Below the pieces are notes generated by a model, which did no database searches, was not told where the DNA came from, and worked only from the letters and a program-made list of their open reading frames with translations. A stretch of 60,001 bases of DNA from Gallionella sp. (lineage in GTDB: Bacteria; Pseudomonadota; Gammaproteobacteria; Burkholderiales; Gallionellaceae), in the NCBI GenBank assembly GCA_028688275.1, contig JAQTYN010000015.1, positions 1-60,001 of the forward strand, given 5' to 3'. Shown piece by piece: positions 57,569 to 60,001 of this stretch. A program made the translations under genes and the position numbers. Each line of letters begins with the position of its first letter. The stretch's first letter is position 1.

Positions 57569-59740
57569 TTATTTAACCCGCATCCCCGCTTGCGCGCCAT
57601 TGTCAGGACTGAGAATGTACAGGCCAGAACCTTCGCCCGATGCGGCTAAGACCATGCCTTCTGATAAGCCAAATTTCATCTTGCGCGGCGCGAGATTGGC
57701 GACCATCACGGTCATACGTCCCACTAAAGTCGCGGGATCATAAGCGGACTTAATGCCTGCAAATACGGTGCGCGTGTTCGCTTCGCCTATATCCAGCGTC
57801 AACTTCAATAACTTCGCCGCACCTTCAACGTGTTCCGCGTTGACAATTTTTGCCACGCGCAAATCCACCTTGTTGAAATCATCGATGCTGATGGTTTCGG
57901 CGATTTTGTTCCCCTCGCCCGCTTGCGGGAGAGGGGGTAGGGGAGAGGGCAATTGCGCTTCGGCGTGGCGTATAGGCGAAGGTGTCGTGGGTTGCAAGCT
58001 TTCTTTATTTGCCTCCACCATCGCCGCAATTAATTTAGGATCGAGGCGGGTCATCAAGTGAGCGTAGTCATTGATGGTGTGAGCGAGCAACATCGTGCCA
58101 CCTTGTTCAACGCGCATCCAGTTTTGGTCAGTAATGTTGAAGAATTGTTCGACTTGGCTCGCCAGTGTGGGCAAAACGGGTTTAAGGAATACCGTGAGTT
58201 GCAAAAATAAATTGAGTGCGACCGTGCAAACTTCGTGCAATTGGGCTTCCGCATCGGGTTGCTTTGCCAATACCCAAGGTTTCAATTCATCGACATAGCG
58301 ATTGGCTTCATTGGCGACTGCCATGATTTCGCGCAGGGCTTTGCCATAGTCTCTGTCGTCAAAGGCTTTGCAAATGGTGGTGGCGCGAGCGGTTTCCCCC
58401 TCAAATAGCGCATTTTTCAGCCATTGCTGTGCGTCATCTGACAGTGTGGCGCAGAGCTTTCCGCTAAAGCGTTTGCTGATAAACGGTGCGCAACGGCTGG
58501 CGATATTGATAAATTTCCCGACCAAATCGCTGTTCACCTTCGCCACAAAGTCTTCTAAGCTCAAGTCGATGTCTTCCATCGTGCCGTTGAGTTTGGAGGC
58601 GTAGTAATAGCGCAGGTATTCTGGATTGAGTCCTTGTTTTAAATAGCTATCTGCGGTGATAAATGTGCCGCGTGATTTGCTCATTTTCTCGCCGTTGACG
58701 GTTAAGAAGCCGTGCGCAAACAGCTTGGTCGGCGTGCGGAAACCCGCATGTTGCAACATTGCTGGCCAAAACAGGGCGTGGAAATACAAAATGTCTTTGC
58801 CGATAAAGTGGTACAGCTCAGTGCCAGATTGCGCAGCTTTTTCTTTGTTCCAGAATTCGTCGAAGTCAATTGGCGTACCCTCTCCCCCAACCCCTCTCCC
58901 GCCCGCGGGCGAGGGGAGAGAGCACAGTTTTTGGAAGCTGCCCATATAGCCGACGGGCGCATCTAGCCAAACGTAGAAGTATTTACCTGGCGCATCGGGA
59001 ATTTCAAAGCCGAAATAGGGCGCATCGCGAGAAATATCCCAGTCGGATAATTTATTTTCATCCTCTGCACCCAACCATTCCTGCATTTTGTTGGCGGCTT
59101 CGGCTTGCAAGCTGCCACTGCGCGTCCAGGTACGCAAAAATTGTTGGCAAGTTTCTGCTGATAATTTGAAAAAATAATGATCCGAACTGCGGCGTTCAGG
59201 TTGTGCACCCGACACGGCGGAGTAGGGGTTAATCAGCTCCGTGGGAGAATAAGTGGTGCCACAGGCCTCGCAATTGTCGCCGTATTGGTCTTTGGCATGG
59301 CATTTCGGGCATTCGCCTTTGATAAAACGGTCGGGCAGGAACATATTTTTGACGGGGTCATAAAATTGTTCAATCGCACGAATTTCAATCAAGCCTGCAT
59401 CGCGCAGCGTGCGATAAATCGTCTGCGCATAGTGTTTGGTTTCTGCGTTGTTGGTACTGCCATAATGGTCAAACTGTACCCCAAAACCATCAAAATCAGC
59501 TTTATGTTCGTGCCAAACGCGGTCAATTAATTGTTCGGGTGTAATGCCTTCTTTTTCGGCGCGCAACATAATCGGCGTACCATGCGTGTCGTCAGCACAG
59601 ACATAGTGCACTTGATGTCCTTGCATTTTTTGAAATCTAACCCAAATATCTGTTTGAATATATTCAACTAAATGCCCAAGATGTATGCTGCCGTTGGCGT
59701 AAGGGAGGGCGGAGGTGACCAGAATTTTGCGAGTAGCCAT
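57569..59740 (-). CDS. metG: Methionyl-tRNA synthetase with two in-frame palindrome insertions
   Basis: MetG charges tRNA-Met. The start at 59740 ([20 protein letters not shown]) gives 723 residues. Present are the HIGH-type motif HLGH (20-23), zinc cysteines in [22 protein letters not shown] at 352-356, the anticodon-binding domain and the C-terminal tRNA-binding OB fold (from [16 protein letters not shown]). Two stretches are foreign to the family: about 272-288 ([15 protein letters not shown]) in the catalytic domain and about 597-610 ([15 protein letters not shown]) in the linker before the OB fold. Both are encoded by copies of one GC-rich palindromic repeat and keep the frame. Confidence 0.95.
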   Translation of the reverse strand: MATRKILVTSALPYANGSIHLGHLVEYIQTDIWVRFQKMQGHQVHYVCADDTHGTPIMLRAEKEGITPEQLIDRVWHEHKADFDGFGVQFDHYGSTNNAETKHYAQTIYRTLRDAGLIEIRAIEQFYDPVKNMFLPDRFIKGECPKCHAKDQYGDNCEACGTTYSPTELINPYSAVSGAQPERRSSDHYFFKLSAETCQQFLRTWTRSGSLQAEAANKMQEWLGAEDENKLSDWDISRDAPYFGFEIPDAPGKYFYVWLDAPVGYMGSFQKLCSLPSPAGGRGVGGEGTPIDFDEFWNKEKAAQSGTELYHFIGKDILYFHALFWPAMLQHAGFRTPTKLFAHGFLTVNGEKMSKSRGTFITADSYLKQGLNPEYLRYYYASKLNGTMEDIDLSLEDFVAKVNSDLVGKFINIASRCAPFISKRFSGKLCATLSDDAQQWLKNALFEGETARATTICKAFDDRDYGKALREIMAVANEANRYVDELKPWVLAKQPDAEAQLHEVCTVALNLFLQLTVFLKPVLPTLASQVEQFFNITDQNWMRVEQGGTMLLAHTINDYAHLMTRLDPKLIAAMVEANKESLQPTTPSPIRHAEAQLPSPLPPLPQAGEGNKIAETISIDDFNKVDLRVAKIVNAEHVEGAAKLLKLTLDIGEANTRTVFAGIKSAYDPATLVGRMTVMVANLAPRKMKFGLSEGMVLAASGEGSGLYILSPDNGAQAGMRVK
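57909..57949. repeat. GC-rich palindromic repeat inside metG, copy 1
   Basis: CCCCTCGCCCGC-TT-GCGGGAGAGGGG is followed by TAGGGGAGAGGG. The same unit lies at 58878-58920 in opposite orientation with about 85-90 percent matches. It encodes the Pro/Gly-rich segment before the C-terminal OB fold of MetG. Confidence 0.85.
58878..58920. repeat. GC-rich palindromic repeat inside metG, copy 2
   Basis: The centre GCCCGCGGGC is a perfect palindrome flanked by CTCTCCC and GAGGGGAGAG arms, with a CCCTCTCCCCCAACC tail. It encodes a Gly/Pro-rich insertion after GYMGSFQKL in the catalytic domain of MetG. It is an inverted copy of the unit at 57909-57949. Confidence 0.85.
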
Positions 59741-60001
59741 GGTGATAAGTGTGCCGAAATGCGGGAAAGGGGCGAATTCTAACAAATCGTGGGGGAGGAA
59801 GGCGAATTGCTTTGGAATGCATTTGAGGTGAGTGGTTTTGGTTGGATGTGATTCGAGTGCTTGACACGCGATTTTAAGGAAGTACTGAACAATCCATAAA
59901 TCGACACGAGATTAACGTACCAATTGGGTAAAATTGGGTGCAATTTAAGATTTGTGGTTCTGGAATTGCGATTTTGAATGGATTATTTCCTATTTTCCGT
60001 T

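Noticed and set aside
59860-60001. Possible second IS end (GGAAGTACTGAACAATCC near 59877)
   Set aside because: It resembles an IS5-type terminal sequence, but only one end and no transposase codons are visible before the window edge.

Overview
The window reads as a chromosomal segment of a betaproteobacterium, probably of the Nitrosomonadales (Gallionellaceae or Methylophilaceae type). This is inferred from the order tpiA-secG-tRNA-Leu(GAG)-nuoA-N, the isc cluster behind cysE, Ppx/PhoU and MetG types, moderate G+C, and heavy use of short intergenic repeats. No 16S gene is present, so the lineage is not proven.

Layout. 1-4.8 kb is accessory: the end of an IS3-family element, a 3' remnant of a broken gene, a large lipoprotein with beta-helix, PKD, LamG-like and RTX modules, and a decayed IS4-type transposase. 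5.0-21.0 kb is one long energy-metabolism block: tpiA, secG, tRNA-Leu and all 14 subunits of NADH:quinone oxidoreductase, closed by a strong terminator. 21.3-24.5 kb holds a lone, unusually long OLD-family ATPase/TOPRIM nuclease (a defence candidate). 24.7-30.2 kb has trpG-trpD, a small orphan protein and alaS. 30.5-36.6 kb has a five-module hybrid histidine kinase, suhB (reverse), trmJ and cysE.

36.6-44.2 kb is the iron-sulfur cluster assembly operon iscR-iscS-iscU-iscA-hscB-hscA-(DUF3050 gene)-fdx-iscX, followed by dsbB. An IscR-type operator and sigma-70 promoter sit over the cysE stop codon. 44.2-48.2 kb holds a c-di-GMP pair (HD-GYP and GAF-PAS-GGDEF proteins), a hemerythrin-like protein and a small secreted protein. 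48.6-52.3 kb is rpiA, phoU, ppx and mscS. 52.4-57.5 kb has a ferredoxin-type flavin reductase, an SDR epimerase, a SulP transporter and a globin-coupled diguanylate cyclase. metG closes the window.

The most unusual signal is in the repeats. At least four families were seen. Three are built of 7-bp units arranged as inverted arms (TGARCYS, TGAAANG, and TTAGTCG/CGACTAA types). They lie at gene junctions and interrupt the isc operon at five junctions; one supplies the hscB stop codon and occupies the hscA initiation region. The fourth is a GC-rich palindrome inserted twice in frame inside metG. Other points worth attention are a DUF3050 (heme-oxygenase-like fold) gene embedded in the isc operon, a diguanylate cyclase gene that seems to start at ATT, a degenerate GYP motif, and the lone long OLD nuclease.
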